Source: Sambucus nigra
Lineage: Eukaryota; Streptophyta; Magnoliopsida; Dipsacales; Adoxaceae
DNA length: 64,000 nt
Direction of reading: 5' to 3'
NCBI GenBank assembly: GCA_949130495.1
Contig: OX422213.1
Span: 206,391,660 to 206,455,659, forward strand
Below the pieces are notes generated by a model that was not told where the DNA came from, made no database searches, and worked only from the letters and a program-made list of their open reading frames with translations. Numbering within the stretch: the first letter of the stretch is position 1; the number at the start of each line of letters is the position of its first letter. Position numbers and translations under genes: made by a program. Below, in pieces: positions 36,370 through 47,612 of the stretch.

Positions 36370-36960
36370 CTCTTATTGATTGGAAATGGGGGAGAACAAA
36401 CTTCTCGGATCAAAGTTTATCTTGGATACTTTATAGAAGGTTGAGATGATTCGAGCTAGGATTTGAATTGCCCAAGATAGACAGAAGAGTTGTGCTAATT
36501 CAGAAAGGAGGCACTTGGATTTTGAAGTTAGTAATCAGGTGCTAATTAAGATATCTCCCATAAAGGGAGTAATACGATTTTGGAATAAAGGGAAGTTAGC
36601 TTCCTGATATGTTAGATTGTTCCTTATTATTGAAAGGAGTGGACCAGTGGTGTATCGATTAGCTTTATCGAATCATTTGTTTAAAAATTCATGAAGTTTT
36701 CCATATTTTTGCATTACGGATATTTCTTAGATATAAGGTAGCCTACTCGCACATAGATCTTGACAGGATAGGGCTTCAACCCGACGTGAGCTACGAGGGA
36801 AAACTTGTAGTTATTCTGGACCGTAGGGAGCGTAGATTTTGTTCCAAGGTTATTCCTTTAGTACACATGCAGTGAGGGCACCACAATGAGGATGAGTCGA
36901 AATGGGAGAGAGAGGACGACGTGTGAGAGAATCATTCATAACTCTTCTAGCTAGGCACAT
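36370..36960 (+). pseudogene. pol: Integrase C-terminus and chromodomain-like tail, decayed
   Basis: After an apparent deletion, the frame gives RARI-IAQDRQKSCANSERRHLDF and SPIKGVIRFWNKGKLAS, the integrase C-terminal GPY/F-like region. Then comes VILDRRERRFCSKVIPLVHMQ-GHHNEDESKWEREDDV in short runs, the Tekay/Del chromodomain-type end (W..H...E..WE.E). The H2C2 zinc finger and the DDE core are missing, so about 1.4 kb has been lost compared with complete relatives. It ends at the polypurine tract before the 3' LTR. Confidence 0.75.
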
Positions 36961-37002
36961 TTCAAATTTCAAGGACGGAATTCCGTTATTTGGAGGAGAG
37001 AA

Positions 37003-38804
37003 TGTAACATCCCGTGTTTTCCTAAAAATTAATTCGATAAAATTTTAATTAAATAAATTTTGTGAACAAATTACTTGGATGTCATATGCATGATTGTGTG
37101 ATTCATGGATGCCAAATGTGTGTATTTGTAGATAAATAAATTGCATGTTAATTAAATTATTTTCATGTCGTGATTAAACATAATAAAACGTGTAACTTGG
37201 ATATACATGGTTTGGGGCACTTTTTTAAGTGATTTGGGAACACGTTTAGGTTATTAAACATCTTAAGTGGGACCTGAGGCATAGGTATAACTTTAGGGGA
37301 GATATTGGACCAATCCAGGTAGTTTTTCAAACTTATTTGCGGGCCTAAAATTAAGAGTTTAGGGGTAATACAAGATTAAAGGTTTAAATAAGTTATCAAC
37401 CCCACCAAAACCCTCATTCCATCAATAATAAAGTTTCCCTAGAAACCCCACACCTTTCGAAGAAGTTACAAGGCTAGAGAGGAGAGGAAGAACAAGAATC
37501 CAAGAGAGTATGCCCCAATCACCAATTTAAGGCAAGAATTTTCTTGTCGAACTAATTATAATTTGTTTTCTTGATTCATATGCATGCTTTTCCCAAAACA
37601 ATTCCTGGTTAACAATCTAGTTAGATATTTAAAAATAATGTGTTGAAATAAAGAATTATTGGGGTTTATTGAAGAATATTTGTGTCTTGAGAATTAAACA
37701 ATTTTGGTGACAAACTTGGAATTGATACCGCTTTTATTGGGAAAACTATTGTCAGAATCCATATGATAGGATATATGTTTATAGTTGATTTCAATTCATG
37801 TATGGATCCCATTATTTTGGAAATTTTTAGATAGAGAATTAAGATCCTAATTTGGTTAGATAATCTTCAATGTTGTAAATCCAATTTCTTGAATTTACAA
37901 GGGGTTACCATGCGTAGAGTGGGTATATAATCATATTATCATGTTTTCTTGACTATAATAGGGTTGTGGTTATAAAATTGAAGTGTGGGAAATTGTAGAT
38001 ACGAAATTGGATTTCGGTGGATGAAACCCGTATAGAAAAATGTTTTAGATTTGGAAATGTGACATCTCATTCGAACCTCGTTTGAAGATTGTTCGAATGC
38101 GATATGGTTTTCATTCGAATGAGACTTCACTTCATTCAAACGAATTTTCTAGGTTAGGTCGGGGTTAGTTCATTTTAACGTTCAGGGGAGTTTTATGAAT
38201 TCAAACGAGTATGTGAGAGGAAATCCAAGTGACTGGATATTTAATTAAAAATAGATTTGGGTAGCTAGTCATGAAATGGGGAAATTAAATAATCAATTAG
38301 ATGGTTAATTCTTATGGCATATGTATTATTTCGAAATATATAAAACCTGGTTGCAGTGGTTATAGGGAAAATTATCTATATATATTATGTGGTACATATA
38401 TTTATTTATTATTTGTGTGAACATACCCGTGTTCGTGGATAGCCTATTAGTTGGGGTTGCATACGTCTTTGTGATCGTAGCACGCGTCGGCACAGGTGCG
38501 CTAAGCGTTGTGTAGGTCATTATTTTAGGTCCAACGTGGTGGCACCGCTTGTGATGATGTAAGTGAGATAGATGGAATTAATTGTAATCGTCGGGCGTAT
38601 GGACCTTGCAATGGTGTAAGGCGTAGGGACTTCCCCACTGATATGTATTTTTTTTACATCTGTTTAGTGAGGAACTCCTCCGGACTTATCGATAGGGCAC
38701 GAACTGGACACCAAAGGTAGATTCCTTCGCGTGTCGTATATATGTAAGGACGTATATAATTATGTAAATTAATTGAGAACAAGTCCATGTATTCTAATTA
38801 TGTA
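37003..38804 (+). repeat. 3' LTR of the Tekay-like element, cut at 38804
   Basis: It starts TGTAACATCCCGTGTTTT after a purine-rich TGGAGGAGAGAA (36991-37002). It aligns with 30892-33382 including AGGCAAGA...CTTG (37530-37546) and the palindrome cluster (38070-38150). It has an extra ~50 bp near 37,150-37,200. It is interrupted at 38805 by the Athila-like LTR; the remaining part is not in the window. Confidence 0.85.
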
Positions 38805-39419
38805 TGATAAGCACCCAAAAGTGTATAAATATAACCCCAAATAGACGGTTTTTAATTGCTAATTTTTGGTAAAATTGGTCTTATACATGTTCATATTTAT
38901 TTTTTAGGTCAAATGCCTCTTGTGGAGTTTAAAGCATAAAATCCAGGCAAAATGCGGCACAAATGCGGCTAAATGAGCTAAACCCCCAATCCTCGTACCT
39001 ATTACCTTGTCCCCTAACCGAGTCGAGACCTCTTTAATCCTGTCTCAAGCCTCATGTGTGTTAAGTTTGCACCTTCTAGATTTTTTTTAGATTTTTATTT
39101 GAGTCGTTTATAATTTTTAGAATTTATTTTATATTTTATTTTGAGTCATGTATATTTTTAGAATGTATTTGGGCGTATAGGTATATATATGAGTCCGTAT
39201 CATGCGTCGTTTATTTTTTTTTTATTTTTATGTAAATATAATAGGTGTGAGTTTATTTTTATTTATTTTTTATTTTTATTATTAGTTTAGTTTTATTAAT
39301 ATTTTTTTAATAGGTTAAGAATTTATCTTTTTAGTTTTAGTAAAATTTCATTTTTAGATTTTATTGTGAGTTATAAATATTTTAGATTTTTTTATGTACT
39401 TTTGTTTTAATTTAGGTAC

Positions 39420-40420
39420 AAATGTAAACACACACACACACACACTAATGTACACCTTACCTATACCAAATCTCCTCGTTAACACACACCGCCCCTACCA
39501 TACACCCTCACACACACAAACACATCTCCTAACTATTCACCATCTTCCAACACTCCCATACATTCTCTCTCCTACCTTCATAGCAAATAAACCTTGCCTA
39601 TTTAATCCACCTTATACCCATCTCTACACCGATTAACTTTCATATACCTTTAACCCAGGTCCGACCTCCTCTAAATTCAAAACTACTCAAACCCAAAATT
39701 ACCCAGACCCGTTTACCCGGAACTAATATCGGCCCTATCTCCGCCCAATAATACCCGGCCTGAGAGGCTGAGCCTACCTCCAATTCACGACCCTTAATCT
39801 ATAACCCAAACCCGATCGGACCTACTCATCTAAACCTGAAAATCCATGAAAATCGGCGATCTACACCTTATCCCTTTATGGCCCATTCAATAAACCCAAT
39901 TCTTCCACCAATCTTCAATCCCATCCTAAACTCCAACCCAGTAGATCCAAATTAGACCTGCTCGACCCTGAACCAAACCCGGAGATATTCTTACCCGACA
40001 ACCAACAACCCAACACCTTACCTCCAATTTCCCAAATCGGGCAGTCCCCTACCTCCATACCAAACCTCTTATACCCGAACCAAAACCCGACCTATGACCG
40101 AACCCATACTCACCGGACCTCAGCGAATTCTGCTCAGACCCGCTATCAAACTTGTTGCCTACCTTATACCCATGAACCCGCTGCCATTTTGACCCAAGCG
40201 ACCTACTCAATCATACCCGAGATCACAACCCAAAACCCATATATCCAACCTCTAACCCATTTTAATTAACCCATTAACATATTAACCCATCTACCCAAAC
40301 CCATTTTAATCCCAACCCATTTCTTACCCGATTACTAGCTGCAATAACAACTCAAATAAACCCAAATGCTTAAATGAGTCTTTTACCCCTTTTTCCCAAA
40401 AATACCCTCACACACCCACC
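39420..40420 (+). repeat. C-rich, strand-asymmetric LTR segment
   Basis: About 1 kb with very few G and many ACCC, CCCGA and AACCC words, starting with a CA repeat. No coding evidence. Confidence 0.7.
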
Positions 40421-40510
40421 TCCCACATGTACACTTCTTTATTATACCAAATACCTATTTTAACCCATAAAACCTCCTCATTCCAATATCACCCCTTAGA
40501 TCCATTTGCC

Positions 40511-40521
40511 ACATATAAAAG
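40511..40521 (+). promoter_or_regulatory. TATA box of the Athila-like LTR
   Basis: ACATATAAAAG directly after the C-rich segment, followed by a plausible transcribed leader (GAAGATCCATGGCTC...). Confidence 0.6.
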
Positions 40522-41637
40522 AAGATCCATGGCTCATTTGAAGACCATGCAATGTAGAGTTTTGGAAAAGAAAGTAGAAAGAATCATTCTAGTGTTAAAA
40601 ATAAATTTTAGTGTTCACTCTTTCATTTTTTTTAGATTTAAGTTGAGGGGATTAAATTGTAGTGAGTTTCAAAGTTAGTGCGAGATTTTTATTTTTATTT
40701 TTATTGATCAATTAATTTGATGATTATATGCTTCTCATTCAAATATTGGAGTTCAATTGGATGCAAATAAACTTGGTTTGATTGTTCTCTTCTCTACTCT
40801 TATATGGTAAGGCCTTTGATTATTTGTTTATCATATTTCATATCATGTTAGGCTAAAAACCCCTTTCAAGGAGTGGGATAAACCCTTATTTAATGTTATT
40901 TTAATTAATTAGTTTGTTCATTTGAAATTCCCTTTGAATGTTAATTTTGATTCTTCACATTTCAATTTACGTCTCGAGAGAGGGTAAATAATTTTCGAGA
41001 GAAAATCAAAATTTGAGATATAATACTCATTTTAGAATCGAACTAGAGATAGGGGTTCTCAAGTGTGGTAATTATTGAATTTCTATTCTAAATTTTATTT
41101 CTATGATTTATATAAATTTTGATGAATCGATCCTAGTGGGTGATTTATTAAAAGGAGTGTAAATTTATTTTTCTAGAGTTGTGAGGGTTTGAATTTAATT
41201 TTCTACAAGGTTAGTGTTAAAATTGCATTTGTGACGAAGTTGACTTGTAATTTCAATACTAACCTGGGAGATTTCAAATGAGTAAATTAATTAATTAGAA
41301 TAACTAGAGTATGTGGTGTAGTCCCATTCCTTGATTGTTCTCACATTTATTTACCTCACTTTATCTCTAATTCTAGTGTTTGATTTTGTTCATTTATTTT
41401 TAGTCACTTAGTTACTTAGTCTCATTCACCCTTGAAAATTGTTTTAAAAAAAATAAAAATAAAAATAATTGAAAGTGAATTGCTTTTATCTTCTCATTTT
41501 AGCATGTGTCACTCCATTAAGTTGGATTGATACCTGCACTTACCACAATATAAGTTGTTTAACAATTTTTGTAGGAGGGATTTTGATTAGTCTGGCTTTG
41601 AAGACAATGACATTCACACAAAAGCCAAGTTATCAAA

Positions 41638-41650
41638 TGGCGTCGTTGCC
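41638..41650 (+). other. Primer-binding site of the Athila-like element
   Basis: TGGCGTCGTTGCC, two bases after the LTR end. It resembles TGGCGCCGTTGCC, the Asp-tRNA type site of Athila/Tat elements, with one C-to-T change. Confidence 0.7.
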
Positions 41651-42459
41651 ACTTTTTGAAGTTTGACTCGCTTGACAAGATTTTTGAATTGTAATTAATT
41701 TATTATTTCTTTTTCGTTTTTAGTATCATTTTTCCCTTTATTAGAAGTTTTGTAGTAGTATTTTATAATTTAGCTTGTATTGCGGTGCTTGGAGACACCA
41801 TTTATTTTTTCATTTATATTTGTAATAATTCAAAAAAAAAGAAGAAAAGCGTGATAGGGAAACAAAACAAGGTAGAGAGAGGGCATCCAAAGTCAAAGAA
41901 AAGAAGCCTCTCTACTTTGGATCAGTAGGACTCCCGGGGCCGATTGAGATAGGCGATATCCCCCCGATCAACTCAAATCAGTCTTCACCCCACGTGTGTC
42001 AAATCCATGGGAAGTACATTTCTTTATCACTCGTGAATATCCCGCAAGCGCGTCCATTCTTGTGTGCTTAATTGCTCCTATGTGATTTTTATTATCGCAT
42101 TGCATTTATTTTGAATGGTTTGATGAATTAATGAACCTAAAACCTATACCCACTCACTGAAACGAGAAAAAATTTCACCACTCGACTTTCTCGCTTATCC
42201 ATTGAGTGCTACCCTAGATATCATTAAATTTAAAATAAATCAACTAGCTAGCCAAGTAGGAGCACATTTGTGTAAAAGGCGATCACAAAGAAAAATTCCG
42301 TGATTTTTGTGGCCTGCAGATTAACTAAAATTTGACTACACTTTCACTAATTTTGAAGATAAAAATTGGCTATGTGCTCGTTAGGATTTATTCTTGACTT
42401 ATGTGTCTCTAATTCAATCTTTTGGTAGTCGATTTTAGTGAGTTTGTCTAATTCACGAG
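41651..42459 (+). other. Leader of the Athila-like element, left of the Tat insertion
   Basis: About 800 bp, non-coding by inspection. Ends with ACGAG (42455-42459), the left copy of the Tat target duplication. The leader resumes at 54710. Confidence 0.6.
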
Positions 42460-43038
42460 TGTTGATGTAAAAAACTAGATCGCTCTAATTTTTCAATAAC
42501 AGATAAATAAATAAGACAAAGATTTTTAAAGTGGTTCGGCTAGGAATAAAGCCTACGTCCACTGTTATGTTATTGCTGAGTGTTTGTGGAATTCTTGATT
42601 ACAAGTTCTCTCGAGAAATTCTGGTCCCCTTGAATGAGGATGATACAAGGTATTTATAGCCTTGAGGCTGTACATGAAAGGTTCGATACATTAAATGACA
42701 TACATATGAAAGGGTAATACATTTAATGCAGAATGCGTGCCAAGAATATAAGCATTCAAGGAATATCTGAACTGTTGATTATCTGGCAATTAATGATACG
42801 ACCGAGATGCAGCTCGGACCGCCATAGCTGTTCGCTGATCAGGAGTTCCTTGGAACATTAGAGTACCTCGGTGCTATAGAGTTCCTCGGTGTGTTAGAGT
42901 TCCTCGGCGTATTCTCGTTGCTCGGAAAGAAGCATGGTTGGTCGGGAAATGATCTTCCTCGATGCTATTGTGCCACGTAGATTGACACGTGTCTTCGTCT
43001 TATTCGTCCACATCAGCATATTAATTTTGGTATCAACA
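42460..43038 (-). repeat. 3' LTR of the young Tat element (579 bp)
   Basis: On the plus strand it runs from TGTTGATGTAAAA to GGTATCAACA. A minus-strand TATA box CTATAAATA lies at 42651-42659. It contains 18-bp units of the type TAGAGTTCCTCGGTG (about 42858-42910), one fewer than the 5' LTR. Confidence 0.95.
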
Positions 43039-43050
43039 GAAGCCCCCAAT
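43039..43050 (-). other. Purine-rich tract of the young Tat element
   Basis: The minus strand reads CATTGGGGGCTTC into the 3' LTR. The G5 run is the likely plus-strand primer, though less purine-pure than in the other elements. Confidence 0.55.
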
Positions 43051-43281
43051 GTTTCATATTTTGAACTTTGAAGAGTATGGAACATTCTTTCTCGGTATAT
43101 GGCGATATTAAATGTCCTTCCCGGGTTTCAGGAACATTGTATTCAAATTTCCTTCTTATTTCGCAGTTTCCGCCTTTTTTATAAGCGCTTCGATATTCGT
43201 GCAAATTTTGTCCTCTTAGACGCCGGAAGTTTAGTAGTTTCTTTTTGGTAATCATTTCTTTCGCCGCTTCCCAATGCAAAG

Positions 43282-43289
43282 TATTTAAA
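43282..43289 (+). promoter_or_regulatory. Putative TATA box of the antisense gene
   Basis: TATTTAAA about 170 bases upstream of the chosen start codon, followed by a TC-rich untranslated stretch typical of plant 5' leaders. It lies about 245 bases inside the element from the 3' LTR and points away from it. Confidence 0.45.
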
Positions 43290-43453
43290 CTTCTTTGGTA
43301 ACCATACCGTCGTCTACGATTTTCATTCTCTGTATTCAAGCTTTCTATTCTCTTCTTCTCTTGTGCGTTCATCCTTGTTTCCGTTCGTTGTCAACACATC
43401 TCCTTTCTTTCTGTAAGATCTTCTTTATTTCTTCTGTATCTCTTTTATTCAAT

Positions 43454-46400
43454 ATGGTTTATATTGTGGAGTCTATTGAGAAATTCCGTTCTGATTTTTC
43501 CATTCCTTCGTGGGTAACTCTAGAGGTTCTTTCTGAGCCTTTAGATTACTTTCGATTGGCTGAGGGACATTGGTTCCCCAGTCTTTTTGTTGCTGAATGC
43601 GGTTTTTCCTTTCCACCAAACCCATTATGTCTTGAGTTTTGTCAATATTTTGATCTTGTTCCTGCAAAAATAGCCCCCAATTCATGGAGAATAATTAACG
43701 GGGTGCACAAATTAAATCTAACTCATGGGACTCGTATTGGGATCCCTGAAATTATGTTTTGTTATAAATGGGCTGTTCTAGATAATATTTATTATTTAAA
43801 AACTAGGTATTTGAATAGGGCTCTTGTAGTTAATCTCCCTGACTCAAATAGGGATTATTTTGAGCATGGGTTGGTCATAAAAAATTGGCAACATGCGCCT
43901 TTATCTGTGAATGAAGTATATAACGGTCCCAGATGCCCCCCATACGGCAATGGGATAGGTTTATTTTTCATTTTATTTTACTTATGAAATTATGCTTTCA
44001 TCATGTTTGACAAAATGTATGACTGATATTCCATTATGTATTTATTTGCAGTTGATAGCAAAAGAAAAACTCCAAAAGAGTCAGAAGTGAATATCAAGCA
44101 TTTGAAACTTATCTGGAATTTGCATAAGACCATTGCTGACGAGAATATTAGATCTGCTTCATATTTACTACAGTATAAGAGTTACACAACCTCTTATACT
44201 GCTCGCCCTGTTGAACCAGCTTCAACACCAGAAAGTTCATCTTCAGATTCTCATATCCCCCTATCTCAGAGAATGGGCAAGAAAAGAGCTCCTCCTGCTC
44301 TATTTGGTGAAATTTCTTCTGCTGTTGGAGCCCAGAAAGGCAAAATTGATGTCCCAGAGGGGACTAAAAAAGTAGATGCTGGTTCCTCCAAGGTTGCCGA
44401 GAAGCCCCCAGTGGCCCCGAGCAAGAAAAATGCTCCTGCTGATGTGATTACAATCTCTCCGACCAAGACTTCTTCCTTGGTTGATGCTGCTGACCCTCCT
44501 TTGAAGAGATTGAGGAAATCATCCTCAGTTAATCTTGCTGGAACTGCATCTTCTCTACCCGCTGGTGGTAGTAGTGTTTCAAACATCATTCTTCCGAGTT
44601 CTTCCAAGAGCTCAGTTATACCCGAGGTTCTCGGGGTTGATGAAAAAATTCCTAGGGATACACTGACATCCCTAGCTGCTCGTCATCTTTCTTCAGTAAA
44701 TTTCTCACTCCTTTGGTCTTTCTTTCTTTTTCTTAAATTCTTGTATTTGTGTTGACTTTATTGTTTTTTCTTATCTTTCAGCTGGTGAACTGCTTCAATA
44801 CCATCGTGAAGAAAGATCAAGTTATTAAAGCTTCCAGTTCCTCGTTCGATGTTGACGATGCTTTGTTGGGTTTAGCCCAATCTGTGAAGGAATCTCGCCA
44901 ACAGTACATCGAGGAGAAAACTGTTTGGGAGAAAAAGTTGGCTATGGCTGAGGCTGATAAGATGAGGATGGCTGAGACCTCCAAGAATTTGGAGGAGAAA
45001 ATTAAGGGTTTGGAGGTTAAACATCAGGAATCTGATGATAAGTTGAAGAAGGCAGAAGAAGAATTATTTACTCTGCGAGATATCAAGGTTAAGAAAGAGG
45101 AATTGGAGGTGAAGCTTTCCTCGGAGAAGTCGAGGAGAAAAGTTGCAATCAAGAAGCATTTCAGCGTTGGTTGGGAGAGAGGATGGGAGAGAGGGATAGC
45201 TGCAATGACATCCCAAGTCAAATATGGGGAGTTAAAATACTTCCATGATGGCTGGGTGGCTGCTCTGCAAGAGCTAAAGGTCCAAAACGATTCTGAACTA
45301 TTCCACCGGCATCTCCCTGGTCCTCCTCCACCAATTGTGGAAGAAGAAGAAGATGAGCCTGCCTCAGATGAGTCTTCTATGGCTATGGGTGATCAAGTTT
45401 CTGCCTCTCAACCCTCTGCCACCGAGGACGTTTCTTCCATGCCTCCTCCTCCCGAGAAGATTCCTACCGATCAAGCTGTTGTTACCACCGAGCAACCGAG
45501 CTCCTCGTCCCAGCCTCCCGAGAAAGTCTTGGGAGACAAGGAAAAGGTGTGAAGTTGTTCGGTAGCATTTCTGTATTTCCTTGTAATCGAACAATGTAAC
45601 TTTTTGATGATCTAATATAACATATCCTTGCTCATCTCTGTTGTTGATAACTTGTTTTTGTTGATTGTTGTCTTTTTCTTGTCATTAGTTTGTTGCTAGA
45701 ATGGAATTGATCTCTTCTCATGATACCGAGCTGATGCAGCAATGTCATCAATACTATAAGGCTGGTCATACAGACCTTAGTACATCGGAAATTGCTGATA
45801 TCCTTGGTCATGGTGCTTCAGAGCAGGCTATTGAGGCTTATCGGTACTTGAAAGATTTACTCGACCGAGCTGTGGCCAACAATGTCGCTTATTATGACCT
45901 GATCGAAGAACTGCATTGTTCCTTAGAGGATCTCCAAGGTCAGCACAATGAATCAATGGCTTTGTTACACAAAGATTATGAAAATAGATACCAACAACTT
46001 TCTTCTGAAACAGGCCATAAGAAGATCATCGCTGCATATGATATTAGGGAAAGAACTCTAAAAGGTGAAGTTGAAGCCTGCAGACAAATTGCCGAGATCC
46101 TGGAACAAGAAAATAATAATTTGCAGAAAAAATTGGCCCAATATGAATCTGCTACTTCATCTTCTACTGCATTAATACCAGTTACTGATGAAGGCTTCTC
46201 GTTCTTAGAGGTCGAAAATGCCAAGCTAAGGCAAGAGCTGGAGGACTTAAGAAGATCTGCCATTTCTGGAACTGCTCGGGGACGAGGAAGAGGTTCTCGG
46301 GGGCGAGGAAGAGTCCTCAGCCAAAATGTTGAAGAGGCTCGCACTCAGTCTACTCTGGAAACTCAAGCATTCCAGTTGAAAGTAAAAGACCGTGCTCTGA

Positions 46401-46972
46401 CTGAAATGTCCAATAAAAATCTGTCTCTGGAAGATCAGCTGGCATCGACGAAATCTGCCTTGCATAACAAGGATCTCTTTGCCAAAAGCCTTCATGAACA
46501 ATTGGATAGATTAACCTTCCAATTCCATAAACAGCCAAGGGAATTCTGGATGGCAGGATACAATGAAGCTCTCGTTCATCTGGATGCTCGCATTGAACAT
46601 GCTAACAATGAAGGTTACAAGCAAGGATGGTTAAATGCATTGGGTGTGTTAAAGTTGGAGCAAGGGCATTTTTTATGGGACTATCATGCTCCATCATTAT
46701 TAGACTTGCCTGTACCACCTTTCAAATTGGATATGGCATGGATCCCAGCTCGTTCCATTCCTCGCAGTCTAATTTCAAAATACCTTGGTGATTATAACCT
46801 TCACTCCCAAGTTGAATTATCTCGTCCTGAGCATCTTTTGGATACACCTTCTGTTATGAACGTCAGAATGCTCAGAGATGTTAATTTCATCAATTCTCCC
46901 CTTTGCCTAGAAGACCCTCCTGCCGGCGAGGAACCTGTTTCTAAAGCACAGGGCAAAAAACCAATAGAATAG
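43454..46972 (+). CDS. Antisense spliced gene in Tat element: Transposase_28-like N-terminus plus coiled coils (1,065 aa)
   Basis: Four exons: 43454-43958, 44052-44695, 44782-45546, 45689-46972. Each intron (93, 86 and 142 bp) has GT...AG ends, and codon phase is kept at all three junctions; the sum is 3,198 bases with no internal stop. Exon 1 (residues 1-169) has RFSFPPNPL-like, PNSWRIINGV and FCYKWAVL features of the gypsy-type Transposase_28 family (PF04195, by memory). Exon 2 is Ser/Pro/Lys-rich, with PPLKRLRKSS near residue 318 as a possible nuclear signal. Exons 3 and 4 are long coiled coils, each with a GW-containing motif, plus an RG-rich patch at 834-846. ATG 43454 is chosen because the upstream in-frame ATG (43295) lies almost at the predicted transcription start. 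Extra ORFs antisense to pol are known in Tat elements; their function is unknown. Confidence 0.75.
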
Positions 46973-47225
46973 TAATATCCATGTAACAATTTAGTACATT
47001 CTTGTAACTTGTAATTTATTCTAGATTTAATGAAAAGATTTTCATTTTCTGTTTGCCAATTTTGTTAGTCTTTTTATCAAACACCTTTATATTTGTACAT
47101 ATGTATCTATGTATCTGTTAAAAAAATAACAATATTATCGTTCAATAAGCAACTTAATAAAAAGTTACAAGTATTAGTAATGTTTCTCGATCACTTAATA
47201 AAGTAATGAGTAAAAATGTTCAAAT
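46973..47225 (+). other. 3' flank of the antisense gene
   Basis: T- and A-rich, with TTGTAACTTGTAATTTATTC and AATGAAAAG (about 47,003-47,040), a plausible 3' untranslated region. No other feature. Confidence 0.4.
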
Positions 47226-47430
47226 TGTTTCCAACCAATCAAGGTGGGTGAATAATGTTCGTCGACCAATTACAGCTGATGGGTTTTTTATCCCCGACCA
47301 GCTATACTTGGTTTAATTATAAAATTGCGTCCGACCAACTAAGATCAATAATTTGTCCTCGCCGACCAACTACAGTTATTGGGTTTTTATCCCCGACCAA
47401 CTATACTTGGTGTATTTTTTGAACATTTTG
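47226..47430. repeat. Diverged tandem units with CGACCAACTA words
   Basis: About two and a half units of 95-110 bp containing CCGACCAACTA(C/T)A...TTGGG(T)TTTTATCCCCGACCA. Non-coding, between the antisense gene and the 38-bp repeats. Confidence 0.6.
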
Positions 47431-47612
47431 TTCTTCAAAGAACTCATTGTAATAATATTACCTCCTGACCAACATAAGTTGTAATATGAGAGTATATTTT
47501 TATCTTACCAACCGTAGTTGATCATGCTGGTGTACAGTTTCTGGCTCTTTAAAGCTTTTGGCTCCTTAGAGCATTTTTTGGCTCCTTAGAGCATGTCCTC
47601 CTAACCAAAGGA

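Larger units (their letters stand above)
38805..41635 (+). repeat. 5' LTR of an Athila-like gypsy element (2,831 bp)
   Basis: It starts TGATAAGCACCC and ends CAAGTTATCA, so the ends TGATAA/TTATCA are complementary, and a tRNA primer site follows. It includes a CA microsatellite (39428-39445) and a C-rich segment with ACCC words (about 39,420-40,420). A TATA box ACATATAAAAG (40511-40521) is followed by a probable 5' untranslated region. The Athila label rests on the LTR start, the primer site and a CCHC motif in the downstream gag. ATGTA (38800-38804) would be the left target duplication. Confidence 0.75.

Noticed and set aside
43295..43453. Upstream in-frame extension (ATG at 43295) of the antisense gene
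   Set aside because: The extension is Ser/Leu/Phe-rich as expected for a TC-rich 5' untranslated leader, and the TATA-like TATTTAAA at 43282 is too close for 43295 to be translated.
44266..44607. Minus-strand open frames opposite the antisense gene (also at 45976-46344)
   Set aside because: Mirror-image readings of the spliced gene; composition reflects its Ser/Pro/Lys codons, no independent motif.
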